Below, in pieces: positions 60,949-64,000 of a DNA stretch of 64,000 nucleotides; the first letter of the stretch is position 1, and each line of letters opens with the position of its first letter. Under the pieces are notes generated by a model. That model was not told where the DNA came from, searched no databases, and saw only the letters and a program-made list of their open reading frames with translations. Both the position numbers and the translations under genes were made by a program. Origin of the DNA: Drosophila persimilis (taxonomy: Eukaryota > Arthropoda > Insecta > Diptera > Drosophilidae); the NCBI RefSeq assembly GCF_003286085.1, contig NW_020825289.1, forward strand, positions 8,308,001-8,372,000. The letters are read 5' to 3'.

Positions 60949-62450
60949 CTATTCCAGGGAGCGCCTGCGTAGCTGACGGCGCACTCCGACAATGGCAGCA
61001 TTGCTGCGGTCCAGGAGCTCGTTTGAGAGACGCGCCAGCAGCGGCAGCTCCCGCATGGACACATTTACCGAGGGCAAGGGGGCCAGCTGCTGTTGCAGCT
61101 TCTTGATGGGCGTCGGCGGCTCCTGCTGGTGATGCTGGGGTGTGACTGGCAAGCTGGTTGTGTTTGTGATCTTCACCACAACATCGCAGTGGCGTTCAAG
61201 GGCCTCGGCTCCAAGGGAGTCGGGCCTCTGTTCGGTTGATTTCAACCTTTCGGTTTGCTGCCGCTTGGCTGACTCCTTGAGCATCATTAGATGATCCAGT
61301 TTATCCACCGTGGCCTTCAATTCGTGCTCCCAGACATCGTTCTGCTGCTGACCATCCCCGCCCTCGATGGGGCGCACTGCGAGGATTTTCACCTTCTGAC
61401 GCAGGGCCTCCAGATCGCCTTCGTCGACCGCGCCTCGAAACTCTCTAGCCCCCGTCTCATCGTAGTCGCAGGCATCCTCCTCGTCCTCAGTTTCCGCTGT
61501 GTTTGCTGGCTGTTTTACCGCCAATGACATTTGACTGCCGGCTATAGAGGGATAGTCGCATTTCTCCAGCTCCATCTGAAAGTCCGGCAGCGAAGGCAAA
61601 GCACTGGACGTGGGCGTGTTCAGCTCGGCACCGACGCCCGGCTCGCGGGGTCCTGGCGGTGTGGGATAATCCCCGCGCTGCCTATGTATATCCTCGCTAA
61701 TCCTCTCCAGGTTTCGCAAAGCCGTGGAATAAGTGCTCTTTGCCCCAGCCACCTGCTGTTGCAGCTCTTGAATTCGATTCTTTTGGGTCTGGAGTTGATC
61801 CTGGCAGACTTGCTTCTCCTCGAAGTAGGGTCGCGACTTGTTGATGCTCCTCCTGAAGCGGTCCTCCAGCTGCTGCAACTTCTGCTCGGCCGTGTGGAAG
61901 AGACGCGTCCGTCTCTGGTGCTCGGCATGGCAGTCGGCCTTTTGGGTCTCGGCATCCATCACCTTTTGGGTGGCATGGTTCAGCATCTCCTGCCAGGCGT
62001 TGTCGAACTGCCATTCGTGTGAGTTGGACATGAAACGTTGCTCGGCCAGCGCCACCGTTTCCTTGGCCGCGGCATGAATTTCTTGAATGGGGAAAATCGA
62101 GAGTTTATGGGTTACTCGGATAATTCAAAGCGTGTGTTCATTGGCTCACCATTGGCTCGTTGGAATTTAACCGCTGCCTGCTGGCATTGGATTTGTGCCT
62201 CGCGTGCCTTCTCCAGAGCTTCATGGTAGGGACGGGCCTTCTCTATGCAGCTGCCCAGCTTCTTGGATGAAAGCTTCAGGCGCCGTGTGGACTCGTTCAA
62301 CAGAATCCGAAAGGTGGAATTGGCCTCCTGTGGGCGGCAAAACATGAGTAAAAGCAGCTTCAAGCCATTTAGCCCGTCTCCACTTACCTCTAACTCGATC
62401 TCCAGCTTGTTTATCTCATCCGTAGCACTATTGAGATTCTCCAATTCAAT
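60949..62450 (-). CDS. pcs: Parcas (SH3BP5 family, Rab11 GEF / Btk regulator), first coding exon not found
   Basis: Three in-frame exons on the minus strand, 62388-62450, 62150-62327 and 60949-62081, cover 457 codons plus stop. The visible part starts IELENLNSATDEINKLEIE and continues through CIEKARPYHEALEKAREAQ and AAKETVALAEQRF. These are hallmark segments of the SH3BP5 coiled-coil domain (roughly residues 1-225 here). A low-complexity Pro, Asp/Glu and Gln tail follows. In vertebrates and worms the family acts as guanine-nucleotide exchange factors for Rab11; Drosophila parcas was described as a negative regulator of Btk29A in the germline. Family members have a short N-terminal piece ending near DPRIQ before this exon, and the exon opens with an acceptor (TTCTCTCCACAG), so at least one upstream exon is missing. 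Reading through that acceptor to an ATG at 62504 gives a possible but unlikely alternative start. The first exon may lie within or beyond Samm50. Confidence 0.9.
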
Positions 62451-62510
62451 CTGTGGAGAGAACAGAAAATGAACATTTAATGAATGCCTTTGTTTTTCGT
62501 TCATTTCCAG

Positions 62511-64000
62511 TAATTGCTAATCTCCTGCCCTTGGACCACCTCAAAGATGCCTCAATCGAAACACCGCGGCGGGGCCGCGTCCTCCAAGGATTCTAAATAC
62601 GATCTGGGTAAAATTTCCGCTCGCGTTGATCGCGTTCATGTCAGCGGGCTGCTGCGGACCCACAACGACTATGTGATGAGGGCGGCGGACGGACTCTTCA
62701 AGGCGGACAACTTCCAGGACGTCATGCTGGAGGCCATGTCGACCAAGGCGTACCTGCACGAGCTGGGCATCTTCAAGGATGTGAGCGTGCACATCGACGT
62801 CAGTCGCGGGGCAGATGCCTCGCCCCAGGGCTATGAAGTCACCTTCAAGGGCAACGAGTACTCCCGCATGATGGGCTCCGCCGGAACGGAGGTGGGCCAG
62901 AACGAGGGCTCCCTACGCACAGAGCTGACCGTCCCGAACATCCTGGGCCGTGGCGAGAGCATCTCCCTGCAGGGCAGCTACAGCAACACCAGGGCCAATG
63001 ATCTGCAACTCAAGTTCTGGAAGCCCTTCTTTCACACCCGCTTTCGCGAGAATCGACCCGAGTAAGGACCCGACTCGACAAAGTCTCCTCTGGGCAGTAA
63101 ATTTACTAAGAAATCCTTTCAATCTTTACAGATTCTCGTTCAGCATATTCAGGCAAACGGATCGCTTCGACATTAGCTCATTTCAATCCACAAATGTGGG
63201 CTACTTGATTGACTTCTCGGCCCACAGCAGCCTGGGAGTGGATGTAAGTGCGCAAAGAACTCTCTCGAGTGCCAACTTAACTATCTGTGTATTTCCCTAG
63301 CTAACTCACTCGCTGCAGTACGAGAACTCGATCAGAAACGTGGGTTTGCTGAACAAATCCGTGCCATTTGGCATTCGGGAGCATTGTGGGCCCAAACTGG
63401 CCTCACTGGTGCGCTACTCCGTGGTCTTTGACAATCGGGATGCCAATGTCTTTGCCACGCGGGGTATTCTACTGAAATCCACCAACGAGTACTGCGGTCT
63501 GGGTGGCAACGTCGCCTACACCAGCAGCACAGCCCACGGAGAGGTGAATGTGCCGCTCTTCTCTGGATTTGTGGCGCAGTTCTGTGGACGCGTGGGCATC
63601 GTCAAGGAGACCAAACAGACCACCTTGTTGCCCATCAGTTCGCTCTTCTATTGCGGCGGACCCATGACATTGCGAGGATTCAAATACGGCGGAGCTGGAC
63701 CCGTGGTAGACGGCACACCGATTGGGGCGCAGACCTACTGGTGCACGGGGGCGCATCTGTGGGCGCCGCTGCCTTTTGCCGGCGTCTTCAAGAGCCTGGC
63801 CAGCAACTTTAGAACGCATTTCTTCTACAACATTGGAAACACCAATACTTTTAGCTTAGGTAAGCAAAGCCTGCCCGGCTGATCCGGTGTCCCATCTTTT
63901 CACGGCTTTCCCTTTGCAGAGAATATGCGTAGCGCCTTTGGCATGGGTCTGGCCTTCAAGTTCGCCGATCGGGCACGCATCGAAATCAACTACTGCATCC
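62511..64000 (+). CDS. Samm50: SAMM50 orthologue: mitochondrial outer-membrane beta-barrel assembly (Omp85), truncated by window
   Basis: Coding starts at ATG 62547 (MPQSKHRGGAASSKDSKYDL), 36 bases into an exon that begins after a strong acceptor at 62510. Exons are 62511-63061, 63132-63243, 63301-63859 and 63920 onward, all GT-AG and in frame. About 422 codons are inside the window, so only the last few dozen residues are missing. Residues about 25-125 form the single POTRA domain (VDRVHVSGLLRTHNDYVM and later VTFKGNEYSRMMG). The rest is the Omp85 beta-barrel, with the conserved GGPMTLRGFKYGG at roughly residue 350; RGF is the barrel-lumen loop motif of the family. SAMM50 is the core of the SAM complex that inserts beta-barrel proteins into the mitochondrial outer membrane, and it joins the MICOS bridge. 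It overlaps or interleaves with pcs on the opposite strand if the 5' UTR exon near 60063 is right. Confidence 0.95.

Noticed and set aside
61531..62022. 163-codon plus-strand frame opposite pcs
   Set aside because: Leu-rich translation caused by the reverse complement of the Gln/Glu-rich pcs coiled coil. Shadow.
62112..62504. pcs start at ATG 62504 by reading through the acceptor
   Set aside because: The 18 residues before the exon do not resemble the family, and a good polypyrimidine acceptor sits at the junction. Splicing from another exon is more likely.
1..64000. CRISPR arrays, rRNA, tRNA genes or prokaryotic operons
   Set aside because: This is a eukaryotic (fly) sequence. No evenly spaced direct repeats with unique spacers were found, and no tRNA-like A/B box pairs or rRNA stretches were spotted by eye.

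Overview
The window is nuclear DNA from a Drosophila species. It has compact multi-exon genes with short introns, one very large neural gene whose introns are full of microsatellites, insect core-promoter motifs (TATCGATA DRE sites, GAGA runs), and proteins that read as fly orthologues throughout. The microsatellite style would suit an obscura-group fly, but that is a guess. Gene content resembles the 51C-E part of D. melanogaster 2R as I remember it (igl, pcs, Samm50 and the GPHR gene), which I could not check.

Left block (1-6803): the 3'-truncated end of a divergent ionotropic receptor gene (minus); a short nischarin-type PX plus leucine-rich-repeat gene (minus, 4 exons); a small single-exon GIY-YIG nuclease-fold gene nested on the same strand inside the second nischarin intron; and the Golgi pH regulator gene (plus, 7 exons). 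Nischarin and GPHR share a 0.5-kb divergent promoter with a DRE.

Middle block (6804 to about 50100): a 9-kb gene-free stretch, then igloo (igl, minus), a 240-residue neuronal IQ-motif protein. Its three coding exons are spread over 32 kb with introns of 6.9 and 24.2 kb. I found no convincing nested gene in those introns. They hold simple repeats, G-rich tracts all on the plus strand, and a recurrent ATTGCGTATACGCC-like palindromic motif.

Upstream of igl (50100-58410): GAGA elements, a three-unit tandem repeat of about 110 bp rich in TGTTA/TAACNG motifs, and a broken env-bearing fragment of an errantivirus (Ty3/gypsy-class endogenous retrovirus of insects). The fragment is flanked by two copies of a 21-bp LTR-start-like sequence, and no gag or pol was recognised.

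Right block (58411-64000): Mettl16 (minus, 4 exons, one GC-AG intron), a probable divergent promoter, pcs/parcas (minus, SH3BP5 family, first coding exon not found) and Samm50 (plus, truncated by the window edge). An apparent 5' UTR exon near 59900-60063 would place pcs wholly or partly inside the first Samm50 intron on the opposite strand. Splice joints of igl, GPHR, Nisch, Mettl16 and Samm50 keep frame in every case.

Nothing here looks like a wholly new system. The most unusual items are the nested GIY-YIG gene, the env-only retroviral fragment, the tandem array upstream of igl, and the recurrent palindromic motif.
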